Assembly: GCA_903828695.1 (NCBI GenBank)
Contig: CAIKNE010000005.1
Coordinates: forward strand, 1 to 44,279
Length of the DNA: 44,279 bases
Source of the DNA: an uncultured Burkholderiales bacterium
GTDB taxonomy: Bacteria; Pseudomonadota; Gammaproteobacteria; Burkholderiales; Burkholderiaceae_C
Reading direction: 5' to 3'
The notes below the pieces were generated by a model that saw nothing but the letters and a program-made list of their open reading frames with translations, was not told the origin of the DNA and did no database searches. Shown in pieces: positions 8,932 to 17,690 of this stretch (position 1 is its first letter; the number at the start of each line of letters is the position of its first letter). The translations under genes and the position numbers were made by a program.

Positions 8932-9660
8932 TTAGTGATGTGAACCAGTGCCCAAGTAGGCGGCCTTGACGGCGGGATCATTTTTCAGTTGCTCGGCTTC
9001 ACCATGCACTGAAATTTTCCCGTTTTCAAGCACATACCCATAATCAGCTACGTTTAAAGCAGCCGCAGCAAACTGCTCCACCAGCAGCATGGTGACCCCT
9101 TCGCTTTTGAGGCGTTGTATGATTTTGAAAACTTCTTCTACCAAAATAGGCGCAAGTCCCATTGAGGGCTCATCTAAGAGAACCACTTCTGGGTTGAGCA
9201 TAACAGCGCGAGCCATTGCTAACATTTGTTGCTCACCACCCGATAAAGTCCCCGCCAGTTGGTTGCGGCGCTCTTGAAGCCTTGGGAACAATTCCATTGC
9301 ACGTTCCAAGTCGCCTTTTACATCCCCTTTGGGGCGACTTCCTGTTAGTCTGGGAAACGCACCCAGGAGTAAGTTATCGGTTACGCTCATGGTCGAGAAA
9401 ACGCGTCGTCCCTCTGGAGAGTGCGCAAGCCCTAATTTAGCGATCTGATTGGACTCAAGACCTTGGATGCTTTTACCGTTCAGGGTAATAGTACCTGCGG
9501 TGGGCTTGATCATTCCTGAAATTGCCCTCATCGTGGTCGTTTTACCAGCCCCGTTGGAGCCGATGAGGGTCACTACTTTGCCTTTGGGTACGTTGATAGA
9601 TATGCCTTGAAGGACGAGGACCTTCCCATATCCGGCTTGTAAGTTCTCAATGTTTAACAT
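8932..9660 (-). CDS. livF: HAAT ABC transporter ATPase, LivF type (system A)
   Basis: One of the two cytoplasmic ATPases that drive a Liv-type importer of branched-chain amino acids, amides or similar solutes. Walker A is GSNGAGKTT at residues 34-42, the ABC signature LSGGEQQ is at 138-144 and Walker B VVLLDEP at 158-164. The switch region reads LLVEQF, with the Gln that normally replaces the switch His in LivF proteins. Its 242 residues are normal for LivF. It lies 64 bases downstream of the livM-livG fusion and shares its direction. The substrate cannot be read from the ATPase. Confidence 0.93.
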   Translation of the reverse strand: MLNIENLQAGYGKVLVLQGISINVPKGKVVTLIGSNGAGKTTTMRAISGMIKPTAGTITLNGKSIQGLESNQIAKLGLAHSPEGRRVFSTMSVTDNLLLGAFPRLTGSRPKGDVKGDLERAMELFPRLQERRNQLAGTLSGGEQQMLAMARAVMLNPEVVLLDEPSMGLAPILVEEVFKIIQRLKSEGVTMLLVEQFAAAALNVADYGYVLENGKISVHGEAEQLKNDPAVKAAYLGTGSHH

Positions 9661-9724
9661 GCTAAATGTGCTCTCGTATTAATCGGTTGTGGGATTTAAA
9701 AATTTCTAATTGACACTTATAGAT

Positions 9725-11653
9725 TTAGGCCGGTGTTGCGCCCAAATAAGCTTCAACGACTCGGGGGTCTGCTTGAATGTCAGCAGGCTTTCCGTCAGCA
9801 ATTTTTTGTCCAAAATCCAAAACACTAACTCGGTCGCAAATGCTCATCACCATATCCATATGATGTTCAATCAAGATTACAGTTATTCCACTTTCTTTGA
9901 TTTTGCGAATGATGTTGACCAACTCCTTGATGTCCGGGGAGGTAAGTCCTGCAGCGGGTTCGTCAAGTAGCAAAAGTTGTGGGTCTAGGGCTAGAGCGCG
10001 AGCAATTTCTAAGAGGCGTTGGCGCCCGTAGGGTAAATTTCTTGCCTCCTCAAACGCCAGGTCCGCAAGTCCAACAAACTGTAATAAGCCGTAGGCCTTT
10101 TGATTTGCTGTTTTTTCTTCGTGGGAGTAACGAGGCGTGTGCAGTGCAATATCAAGTAAATTGCTTTCGAATGTGTGATGCAAACCCACCAAAACGTTTT
10201 GTAGGGCAGTCATCTCGCCAAAGAGTTGGACGTTTTGAAAGGTTCTTGCTATTCCTGATAATGCAATTTCAGAGGAGGTTCGTCCGATGATGGTTTTGCC
10301 CTCAAAATCAATTTGTCCTGCAGTTGGATGATAAATGCCTGTAAGCACATTCATCATGGTGCTCTTACCCGAACCGTTGGGACCGATTAAGCCGTGAATA
10401 GTTCCGCGCTCAACGGTTAAGCTCACGTCATTGATAGCCTTTAGACCACCAAATTGCATCAAAATATTTTCTGCTTCCAAAATATTCTTTGTTGCTGAGG
10501 TGCTTTGATGGTGATTTATGCCGTTCATAGCATGGCTTGAGGTGTCTAAATCTATAGACTCTGTTTTGTGATTGCGTTTGAATGCAGTTTTGAAAAAGCC
10601 AATAATACCGTCTTGCAAATAATAGACAACAAACAAAATCATTAATCCAAAAATAGACAATCTCCAGTCTGTGATGTTTGTCAATACAAAGGAGAAGGCT
10701 GCGAGTGAGCAAGTACCTATCACCGGTACTAAAGTGGATTGAATTGAGGTCCTCTTTCTACTAACCGCTATGACTGCACCAATGAATATTGCTGCAGCAA
10801 GGGTAGAGGATACGATCTGAAATGTACCCAAATCATCAAGCAACTTGGGTAGTAAAACAATAATTGCAGCTCCAAGGATGGATCCTGAGCGAGTCTTGCG
10901 CCCCCCCATGATCGTCGCAAGTAGGAACAAAACTGTTAATTCAAAGTTATAGGTGTTTGGGGAGATGTACTGTTCTGAATAGGCATACAGGCTACCTGCA
11001 AGTCCAGCAAATCCTGCACTGATGACGAATGCTAAAACTTTGTATTTGTAGACAGAAACACCCATACAGTCTGATGCAATGGGGCTGCCTCTCAAAGCTT
11101 CAAAAGCGCGACCTAATTGTGATTTAAGAATTCTGTGAACAACCAAAAGCGATACGGCTAGGAAAAAGCAAACGACCCAGTAATAGGCTTGGTCATCTAA
11201 TTTGTAGCTCCCAATTGTGGCTTTGGAAATCTTGATGCCCATCGGACCCTCCGTCATGAAGGTCATCTCATTGATCAAGATTTGAATAATCGTACCAAAG
11301 GCCAAGGTTACCATTGCCAAATAAGGTCCCGATACTCTGAGTGCTGGCAGAGCTAGGACTGCACCGAAGAGCGCAGTGATAAGGATACCCATTGGCAATA
11401 TGAGCCAAATAGGGGCAGAAAACTTTAGGAATAAAACGCCTACTGTGTAAGCCCCAATTCCAAATAGCCCTGAATGGCCCAGTGAGACTTGGCCGGTATA
11501 TCCCACAACAATGTCTAATCCAAACAGTAATATGGAGTAGATCATGATCGTCTCGATCAGATGGATGTAGTAAGGATTGTGGTTAACGAGTGGCACCATG
11601 ACCAGGGCCGCAAAACCAATCAGCGCAAAGATCCAATTATTCTTATTTGACAT
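9725..11653 (-). CDS. livM: HAAT permease-ATPase fusion, LivM-LivG (system A)
   Basis: A single 642-residue protein joining a LivM-type inner-membrane permease to a LivG-type ATPase. The permease half (about 1-335) has the LivM signature YTGQVSLGHSGLFGIGAYTVGV and many hydrophobic helices, including extra segments near 300-345. A linker of about 50 polar residues follows. The ATPase half begins near 390, with Walker A GPNGSGKST at 424-432, a LivG-type signature LPYGRQ at 540-545, Walker B LLLLDEP at 560-566 and a switch His at 597 in LIEHH. LivM-LivG fusions are known in several proteobacteria. The gene starts two bases after the livH stop, so the two are surely co-transcribed and probably translationally coupled. 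Confidence 0.94.
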   Translation of the reverse strand: MSNKNNWIFALIGFAALVMVPLVNHNPYYIHLIETIMIYSILLFGLDIVVGYTGQVSLGHSGLFGIGAYTVGVLFLKFSAPIWLILPMGILITALFGAVLALPALRVSGPYLAMVTLAFGTIIQILINEMTFMTEGPMGIKISKATIGSYKLDDQAYYWVVCFFLAVSLLVVHRILKSQLGRAFEALRGSPIASDCMGVSVYKYKVLAFVISAGFAGLAGSLYAYSEQYISPNTYNFELTVLFLLATIMGGRKTRSGSILGAAIIVLLPKLLDDLGTFQIVSSTLAAAIFIGAVIAVSRKRTSIQSTLVPVIGTCSLAAFSFVLTNITDWRLSIFGLMILFVVYYLQDGIIGFFKTAFKRNHKTESIDLDTSSHAMNGINHHQSTSATKNILEAENILMQFGGLKAINDVSLTVERGTIHGLIGPNGSGKSTMMNVLTGIYHPTAGQIDFEGKTIIGRTSSEIALSGIARTFQNVQLFGEMTALQNVLVGLHHTFESNLLDIALHTPRYSHEEKTANQKAYGLLQFVGLADLAFEEARNLPYGRQRLLEIARALALDPQLLLLDEPAAGLTSPDIKELVNIIRKIKESGITVILIEHHMDMVMSICDRVSVLDFGQKIADGKPADIQADPRVVEAYLGATPA

Positions 11654-11655
11654 GA

Positions 11656-12534
11656 TTAAACTTTCTTAATGGCTGATTTACCAAACAAACCAGCAGGCTT
11701 AACTGCCAGTACTAGAAGTAGTAAAACCAACCCCGGAACATCTTTATACCCAGTTGACAAGTAGAACCCTGTCGTTGTCTCCGCAATCCCTAAAATGATT
11801 CCACCAATGATGATGCCCATACCACTGGTTAATCCCCCGATGATCGCAACTGCAAAAGCCTTAAGCCCAAGAACAGAGCCCATAGTTGCCCCTGTGAGGG
11901 TCAAGGGGGCAATTAAAACACCTGCAAAAGCAGCGCTCATTGAGGACAATGCGTAAGAGAAAGTAATCACAAGCCCAGTGTTGATACCCATTAATTTTGC
12001 GGCGTCACGGTCATTGAAAGTCGCAACTACAGCTTTTCCGTAAATGGTCTTTCGGTTGAAAAATTCAACGGCAACCATCATCAAAATAGCCCCAGCTATA
12101 ACCAGTATTTCCATTGGAAGCACGTTAGCGCCTAGCACTTTCATGGGAGCTTCTGGTAATGGGGAGGGGAAGCGAAGGTCATCACGTCCCCAGATATTTT
12201 CTGCAACGTTTTTAAAGATAATACCCAAGGCAATGGTTGACATGATCCAACCAAACTCACTCTTAATTTTTATCGCTGGGCGAACGCCTATGCGCTCTAC
12301 AAAAGCGCCCTGAATGAGTCCAAACACCCCAACTATGGGGAGTGCAAGCCAATAGTTGATTTGCATGACATCCACTAAGGTTAGGCCAACCAAGGCTCCA
12401 AGCATTAATGCATCACCTTGTCCAAAATTGAGTGTGTCGGATGTGGCAAAAGTCAGTTGATAACCAAAGGCGATGACTGCATAGATCATCCCTAAAGCGA
12501 TGCCGCTATAAATGAGTTGCAGTAAGATTTCCAT
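11656..12534 (-). CDS. livH: HAAT ABC transporter permease, LivH type (system A)
   Basis: An inner-membrane permease of a Liv-type importer, 292 residues with about eight hydrophobic helices. Family blocks include the N-terminal QLIYSGIALGMIYAVIAFGY, the NFGQGDALMLGA block, and ATFNDRDAAKLMGI, the cytoplasmic loop that contacts the ATPase. It ends with LLLLVLAVKPAGLFGK, a standard LivH/LivM C-terminus. It lies 111 bases below the binding-protein gene, with an intrinsic terminator between them, and two bases above the livM-livG fusion. Confidence 0.93.
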   Translation of the reverse strand: MEILLQLIYSGIALGMIYAVIAFGYQLTFATSDTLNFGQGDALMLGALVGLTLVDVMQINYWLALPIVGVFGLIQGAFVERIGVRPAIKIKSEFGWIMSTIALGIIFKNVAENIWGRDDLRFPSPLPEAPMKVLGANVLPMEILVIAGAILMMVAVEFFNRKTIYGKAVVATFNDRDAAKLMGINTGLVITFSYALSSMSAAFAGVLIAPLTLTGATMGSVLGLKAFAVAIIGGLTSGMGIIIGGIILGIAETTTGFYLSTGYKDVPGLVLLLLVLAVKPAGLFGKSAIKKV

Positions 12535-12553
12535 AATATTAATTTTTTCTGAA

Positions 12554-12594
12554 TAATAAAAAAAGCACCAATCCTCTTTGAGAGGTTTGGTGCT
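12554..12594 (-). terminator. Intra-operon intrinsic terminator, binding protein / livH
   Basis: Read on the minus strand, 12594-12564 forms a 13-bp hairpin (AGCACCAAACCTC paired with GAGGATTGGTGCT, one mismatch, five-base loop). Six U residues follow directly (12563-12558), then ATTATT. This is a standard rho-independent terminator. It sits after the binding-protein gene and before livH in the same operon, so it should leave more binding-protein mRNA than permease mRNA. Confidence 0.88.
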
Positions 12595-12645
12595 ATTTTA
12601 GAAGAAATATTGGGCTTTGGAGCCCAAATTTAGCCCGATGAGTCT

Positions 12646-13860
12646 TTATTTCTTCGGTTGCTTAACGCGAAGATCAGCACCTTTTTTACGGTCCTCTTCA
12701 TACGCGTATACAACTTTACCGCCCTTGACTTCACCAAAGACTGGAATATTCAAAGTAATGGCTTCATGGTCATCTTTATTGAATGGTTTGTTATAGACAG
12801 TAACCACACCTTCGACTTTGTCTTGAAGGTTCTCAAGAGCATCTTTGATCTTCTTACCGTCTGTGGAGCCTGCCTGTTTGATAGCAGCAGCTAGCAGATA
12901 GATTGAATCATAAGCTTGTGCAGCTGAAACGGGGGACTCAATACGACCGTTCTTTGGCTTCACATTTTTGAGGTAAGCATCAATAAATGCTTTACGCTTT
13001 TGCGTGTTCGGCTCTTGAATAAAGGTCTCTGGCATGCGAGCTCCTTCACCGCCAGGTCCAGCGTTATCAATGAAGTTGGACATGGATAGTGTCCAGCTTC
13101 CAATCATTGGTACTTTCCAGCCTAGTTTTGTCATGCCATTGGCGATTTGAGCCAATTCAGGACCAATACCGTAAGTCAAAATAACTTCAGCTCCGGCTTC
13201 TTTAGCTTTTAAGAGTTGAGCTGTCATGTCAACGTCTTTAATGTTGAACTTTTCAACAGCTACAGGCGTGATATTTTTAGCTGCTAAGGCTTTAGTTAAG
13301 TCGTCCTTACCCAATTGTCCGTAGTTAGTAGAGTCAGCCAAAATTGCAACTTTGGTGAATTTGCGTCTTGTAATGGCTTCTTCAACAATCATTGGAGCTT
13401 GTATAGAGTCATTGGCAGAGTTTCGGAAGATATAGTTGTCTGGAAACTCTGGTGGTAAAAATTGTTTGGTAACTATAGAACCCGTTGCTACGTTGTTCAT
13501 GACTGGGATCTTGGCCTCTTCATACAGGCGCTGAGAAGCAAGTGCTACTCCGGTGTTGATGAAGCCAACAGTTGCGACTACTTTCTCTTTGTTAATCAAC
13601 TCTTCGGCGATTTGAACACCACGCTCGTTTTTGGCTTCGTCATCGCGCTCAACGGCAACTAATTTTGCTCCTAATACGCCGCCGTTTTTATTGATTTCTT
13701 CAATGGCGATTTTTACACCTTCACGCATACTCACACCCATTGAGGATGATCCGCCCGTGTATGGGCCTGTCACGCCAATTTTGATGTCGTCTGCTGCGAA
13801 GCCAAGACTGGCTGAAAGCATCATTGCAACCATTGAGCTCTTTTTGAAACCTTTGATCAT
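12646..13860 (-). CDS. HAAT substrate-binding protein, LivJ/K type (system A)
   Basis: A periplasmic binding protein of the Leu/Ile/Val-binding (peripla_BP_6) family, 404 residues. The N-terminus MIKGFKKSSMVAMMLSASLGFA is a signal peptide cleaved near GFAAD. The mature protein opens with IKIGVTGPYTGGSSSMG, then GVKIAIEEINKNGGVLGAKL, the usual ligand-lobe blocks. It is the first gene of the minus-strand system A operon and is separated from livH by a terminator. Ligand choice cannot be inferred safely; family members bind branched-chain or aromatic amino acids, amides or aromatic acids. Confidence 0.93.
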   Translation of the reverse strand: MIKGFKKSSMVAMMLSASLGFAADDIKIGVTGPYTGGSSSMGVSMREGVKIAIEEINKNGGVLGAKLVAVERDDEAKNERGVQIAEELINKEKVVATVGFINTGVALASQRLYEEAKIPVMNNVATGSIVTKQFLPPEFPDNYIFRNSANDSIQAPMIVEEAITRRKFTKVAILADSTNYGQLGKDDLTKALAAKNITPVAVEKFNIKDVDMTAQLLKAKEAGAEVILTYGIGPELAQIANGMTKLGWKVPMIGSWTLSMSNFIDNAGPGGEGARMPETFIQEPNTQKRKAFIDAYLKNVKPKNGRIESPVSAAQAYDSIYLLAAAIKQAGSTDGKKIKDALENLQDKVEGVVTVYNKPFNKDDHEAITLNIPVFGEVKGGKVVYAYEEDRKKGADLRVKQPKK

Positions 13861-14051
13861 GTTTTTCCCTATAGAAAAAGTTATAAATTCGTCAAGTTAG
13901 TTACCAGATTAAGGTAAATCTTCCAGTAACCCATATTACCTAGTTTTATCGGGTTTATTGTTAATTGTTTACCCTAGTCCTGACCCGAGTGGGAGAGTAG
14001 GCATGGATCCAATAAGCTAAGCCTTTTAGTTTTTGCGTAGTTTTGTCAAGG

Positions 14052-14078
14052 TTGCGTGACTTCGGTTGCGACTATACT
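14052..14078 (+). promoter_or_regulatory. Possible sigma-70 promoter of the DUF1993 gene
   Basis: TTGCGT at 14052-14057 and TATACT at 14073-14078 resemble -35 and -10 boxes with a rather short 15-base spacer. They lie 34 bases before the ATG at 14112, which leaves a short leader. Their position inside a longer open frame supports starting the gene at 14112. Confidence 0.4.
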
Positions 14079-14111
14079 GCGAAGGTTAAAAAACTAAACC
14101 GGATTTGTATC

Positions 14112-14633
14112 ATGTCAACTACTTTGTCTAGCACCAGCATTCCTGCCTTTTTGAATATTTTGGGAAATCTCTCCCACTTAATTGAAAAAGCGCAATTAGA
14201 CGCGAAAACAAGAGGGTATGACTCAAAGGTGTTGGTGGATTTTAGGTTCGCTCCAGATATGTTGCCCTTGAAAAATCAAATTCTAATTGCTTGTGATGCA
14301 GCAAAGTTATGCGTTGCTCGCGTTTCAGGCCTTGAGGCCCCCAAGTTTGCTGATTCGGAGGTCACCTTAGAGGACCTGCAGGAGAGAATTCAAAAGACAT
14401 TAAACTGGATTCGAAGCGCACCGGCACACGCTCTTGATGGACTTGAGGATAAGGAAATCACCTTCCCTGTGGGCAAGGAGGCGACTAAAACTATGCGAGC
14501 CCAGGACTATGTAAGTTTTTGGGCGTTGCCAAATGTGTATTTTCACGTTACCACGGCCTATAACATTTTGCGCCACAACGGTGTTCAAATCGGGAAACGT
14601 GACTACTTGGTAGGATCTGCCGATTTGGTGTAA
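14112..14633 (+). CDS. DUF1993 family protein
   Basis: A 173-residue cytoplasmic protein matching DUF1993 (PF09351). It opens with SIPAFLNILGNLSHLIEKA, then the block VLVDFRFAPDMLPLKNQI and a C-terminal FWALPNVYFHVTTAYNILRHNGV. The family resembles the four-helix DinB-like fold, and its function is unknown. I start at ATG 14112 rather than an in-frame upstream ATG at 14043, because the upstream stretch carries promoter-like boxes and the shorter start matches family N-termini. The gene sits alone between two HAAT operons that point away from it on either side. Confidence 0.85.
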   Translation: MSTTLSSTSIPAFLNILGNLSHLIEKAQLDAKTRGYDSKVLVDFRFAPDMLPLKNQILIACDAAKLCVARVSGLEAPKFADSEVTLEDLQERIQKTLNWIRSAPAHALDGLEDKEITFPVGKEATKTMRAQDYVSFWALPNVYFHVTTAYNILRHNGVQIGKRDYLVGSADLV

Positions 14634-14822
14634 TTTCATCCGATGAAATGCATTTTTATGCCCCATAAATGGGGCGTTATGGATGACCAACTATTCTTAT
14701 ATTCTTATTCGTAGTATCCCTATAGCCTGAGCTATATTGTTACTGAAATGGTTACACTTGCCCCATATCAGGTTGCGACTCGATGGGGGGTAATCTTTTT
14801 TTTAATGAGTTAGGAGTTGTGG

Positions 14823-15596
14823 TTGTCACAAGAAATATTGCTTGACATTCAAAGTCTCACCAAAGAGTTTAAAGGCTTTGTAGCTGTGAATGATGTGAGT
14901 TTGAACGTCACTCGCGGATCCATTCATGCTTTAATTGGTCCCAATGGGGCGGGCAAAACAACGCTTTTTAACCTACTGACCAATTTTCTGGTTCCAACCC
15001 GGGGTAACGTTTTCTTCAAAGGAGTCAACATAACCCATGAAAAGCCAGCGCAAATTGCAAGGCGAGGGATTGTTCGCTCTTTTCAAATTTCAGCAGTTTT
15101 TCCACATATGAGTGTGCTCGAAAATGTTAGAGTTGCTTTGCAACAAAAGCAAAATGTTGGCTTTAATTTTTGGCAATCTGAGAAATCCCTTCACCATCTA
15201 CACTCCAGAGCGCTAGAGCTTTTAGATTCTGTTGATTTGCATAATTTTGCAGATGAACTTGCTGTTAATCTTCCCTACGGCCGTAAGAGAGCCCTTGAAT
15301 TAGCAACTACTCTTGCTTTAGAGCCTGAGTTGATGCTCTTGGATGAGCCTACCCAAGGGATGGGGCATGAGGATGTTGACCGAGTGACCCAGTTGATTAA
15401 GAAAGTTGCAGCGGGCAGAACGGTATTAATGGTTGAACACAATATGAATGTGGTGTCATCCATTGCGGACAGAATCACTGTCCTTCAAAGAGGTACTGTA
15501 ATCGCAGACGGTACTTATCGGGATGTTTCCAAAAATCCTTTGGTCATTGAGGCTTACATGGGCTCAACGGATAACGAGCTCGTAGGGGCTCATTAA
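14823..15596 (+). CDS. livG: HAAT ABC transporter ATPase, LivG type (system B)
   Basis: The first ATPase of a second, complete Liv-type importer. Walker A GPNGAGKTT lies at residues 39-47, followed by the LivG-type signature LPYGRKRALELA, Walker B LMLLDEPTQG and a switch His in MVEHNMN. The likely start is TTG at 14823, with TAGGAG ending six bases upstream. The other in-frame TTG at 14817 touches that ribosome-binding site and is less likely. With 257 residues the length is normal. The same operon continues with livF, a binding protein, livH and livM, an order unlike system A, so the two systems are not a recent tandem duplication. Confidence 0.92.
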   Translation: MSQEILLDIQSLTKEFKGFVAVNDVSLNVTRGSIHALIGPNGAGKTTLFNLLTNFLVPTRGNVFFKGVNITHEKPAQIARRGIVRSFQISAVFPHMSVLENVRVALQQKQNVGFNFWQSEKSLHHLHSRALELLDSVDLHNFADELAVNLPYGRKRALELATTLALEPELMLLDEPTQGMGHEDVDRVTQLIKKVAAGRTVLMVEHNMNVVSSIADRITVLQRGTVIADGTYRDVSKNPLVIEAYMGSTDNELVGAH

Positions 15597-15643
15597 GTTG
15601 CCTCGTAAACATCCCAAATAGAACTAATTTCAAAAAAGAATAT

Positions 15644-16366
15644 ATGAAAAGTACCTCCTCTACAGAGTTGCTGAAAATCGAGAATTTGCAGGCCTGGTAC
15701 GGTGAATCTCATATCCTTCACGGCGTTGATCTAAGCGTCAATAAGGGGGAGGTCGTGACGCTTTTGGGCAGAAATGGTTCTGGTCGTACGACTACACTCA
15801 GAGCCATCATGGGTCTCACGGGCACTCGTACCGGCTCTATCAAAGTAAACGGGGTAGAGAGTATCGCCCTCAGTGCGCATCAAATCGCTAGACTCGGGTT
15901 GGGTTACTGTCCCGAGGAGCGAGGCATTTTCTCATCCCTGACGACGTATGAAAATTTGATTCTGCCTCCGAAAATTAAGGGGACTGACGGTGGTATGTCG
16001 GTGAGTGAGATTTACGCAATGTTTAGCAACTTAAAAGAGCGCGCTGATAGTCCTGGAACCAGGCTCTCTGGTGGAGAGCAGCAAATGCTTGCAGTGGCTA
16101 GAATTTTAAGAACAGGCGCCAGGCTTCTCTTGCTTGATGAGATTTCTGAGGGACTTGCGCCCGTTATTGTTCAAAAACTTGGCGTGATGATTGCGACGCT
16201 TAAACAAGCAGGTTTTACGATTATTTTGGTCGAACAAAATTTCAGATTTGCAGCGCCCTTGGCCGATCGCTTTTATGTGATGGAGCATGGCCAAATTGTT
16301 CAACAGTTTAGTCATGCAGAGTTGCCCTCCAAGATGGCAATGTTGCATGAATTCTTAGGTGTTTAA
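15644..16366 (+). CDS. livF: HAAT ABC transporter ATPase, LivF type (system B), Walker A Lys to Arg
   Basis: The second ATPase of system B, 240 residues. The ABC signature LSGGEQQ (141-147), Walker B LLLLDE (161-166) and the LivF-type VEQN switch region are intact. Walker A, however, reads GRNGSGRTT at 42-50, with Arg48 (codon CGT) where nearly all ABC ATPases have the phosphate-binding Lys. Walker B is followed by IS instead of the usual PS. Lys-to-Arg changes here usually cripple hydrolysis, so this subunit may bind ATP with altered kinetics while LivG does most of the work. I have a vague memory of the same change in other betaproteobacterial LivF proteins, so it may be a subfamily trait. 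Confidence 0.9.
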   Translation: MKSTSSTELLKIENLQAWYGESHILHGVDLSVNKGEVVTLLGRNGSGRTTTLRAIMGLTGTRTGSIKVNGVESIALSAHQIARLGLGYCPEERGIFSSLTTYENLILPPKIKGTDGGMSVSEIYAMFSNLKERADSPGTRLSGGEQQMLAVARILRTGARLLLLDEISEGLAPVIVQKLGVMIATLKQAGFTIILVEQNFRFAAPLADRFYVMEHGQIVQQFSHAELPSKMAMLHEFLGV

Positions 16367-16434
16367 TTTCGGTTCAGTTTTAGTTTTGTTTGATTGATTT
16401 TTTTTGATTTATTTAATTGAAGGATGAATTTGCT

Positions 16435-17637
16435 ATGAAGTTTATTAAAAAAGCCCTTAATATTGCACTCGGAGTTGCTCTTGTATCTCCTCTCATGTCC
16501 CAAGCTGGTAACGAAGTCGTTATTGGCGATATCGACGATATGTCCGGTGTCTACGCAGACGTCATCGGCCAAGGCGGCGTAGAGCTTGTCAAAATGGCGA
16601 TTGAGGATTTTGGAGGAACTGTTTTAGGTAAGAAGATCACCTTTATCAGCGCTGATCACCAAAATAAGCCAGATGTTGGATCTAGTAAGTTTAGAGAGTG
16701 GGCAGATAAGAATGAGTTGAATATGCTGCTAGGTGGAGCTAATACTGGTGTTAGCTTGGCAATGGCTAAAGTAGCAGGCGAGAAAAAGGTTCCCTTTATC
16801 GCCGTTGGAGCTGCAGGCTCATCTTTGACCAACGCAGACTGCACACCCTATACCGTTCATTATGGTTACGACACAACTTCACTTGCCAACGGAACTGCGA
16901 AAGTAATTACCGAGAACGGTGGGAAGACTTGGTATTTCTTAACAGCTGACTATGCTTTTGGCACGCAACTTCAAAATGCTGCGACTAAAGTGCTGACTGA
17001 GAACGGTGGCAAATCGCTTGGCTCAGTCAGAGTGCCATTATCAGCGACTGATTTCTCATCTTTCCTACTCCAAGCACAGGGATCTAAGGCACAGGTGTTA
17101 GGTTTGTCTAATGCGGGCGGTGACTTCACAAACTCATTGAAAGCTGCTAACGAATTTGGAATCACTAAAACAATGAAGCCAGCGGCTTTGTTAGCCTTCA
17201 TTAGTGACATTCATAGTCTGGGTTTAAAAACCGCCCAGGGTCTATACCTGACAACAGGTTGGTACTGGGATATGAACGATGAGACTCGTGCTTTCTCCAA
17301 ACGCTACTTTGCTAAGATGAAGAAAGAGCCGACGATGACTCAGGCAGCGTATTACTCAGCGACTATGAATTATTTGAAGGCGGTGAAAGCTGCCGGTACC
17401 ACTGATTCTGACAAAGTAATGGCTGAGTTGAAGAAAATGAAGATCAATGACTTCTTTGCCAAGGATGCTTACATCCGTGCCGATGGAGTCTTGGTGCACG
17501 ATATGTACGTTATGCAAGTAAAAACACCTCAGGAATCCCAGTACCCATGGGATTACTACAAGTTAGTGAAGAAGGTTAAAGGTGAGGAGGCATACGGTCC
17601 TTTGTCTGACTCAACATGCCCCTTTGTCAAAAAATAA
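16435..17637 (+). CDS. HAAT substrate-binding protein (system B)
   Basis: A periplasmic binding protein of the peripla_BP_6 family, 400 residues. ATG 16435 is preceded by GAAGGA ten bases upstream and opens the signal peptide MKFIKKALNIALGVALVSPLMSQA. The mature part has VVIGDIDDMSGVYADVIGQGG and a C-terminal domain with MTQAAYYSATMNYLKAV. It is closer to the subgroup often annotated as urea/amide- or aromatic-acid-binding than to classic LivJ, and differs clearly from the system A protein. Two Cys near the C-terminal end and middle (DCTPY, DSTCPF) may form a disulphide. It lies between livF and livH, an unusual internal position. Confidence 0.92.
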   Translation: MKFIKKALNIALGVALVSPLMSQAGNEVVIGDIDDMSGVYADVIGQGGVELVKMAIEDFGGTVLGKKITFISADHQNKPDVGSSKFREWADKNELNMLLGGANTGVSLAMAKVAGEKKVPFIAVGAAGSSLTNADCTPYTVHYGYDTTSLANGTAKVITENGGKTWYFLTADYAFGTQLQNAATKVLTENGGKSLGSVRVPLSATDFSSFLLQAQGSKAQVLGLSNAGGDFTNSLKAANEFGITKTMKPAALLAFISDIHSLGLKTAQGLYLTTGWYWDMNDETRAFSKRYFAKMKKEPTMTQAAYYSATMNYLKAVKAAGTTDSDKVMAELKKMKINDFFAKDAYIRADGVLVHDMYVMQVKTPQESQYPWDYYKLVKKVKGEEAYGPLSDSTCPFVKK

Positions 17638-17690
17638 TCTTTGATACATGTCCTCTTTTAACAACTCTTATTTGCTGATGCTGACTCAAT

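Noticed and set aside
14660-14675. GCCCCATAAATGGGGC hairpin after DUF1993 as a terminator
   Set aside because: The stem is short (five strong pairs) and no T run follows, so I did not list it.
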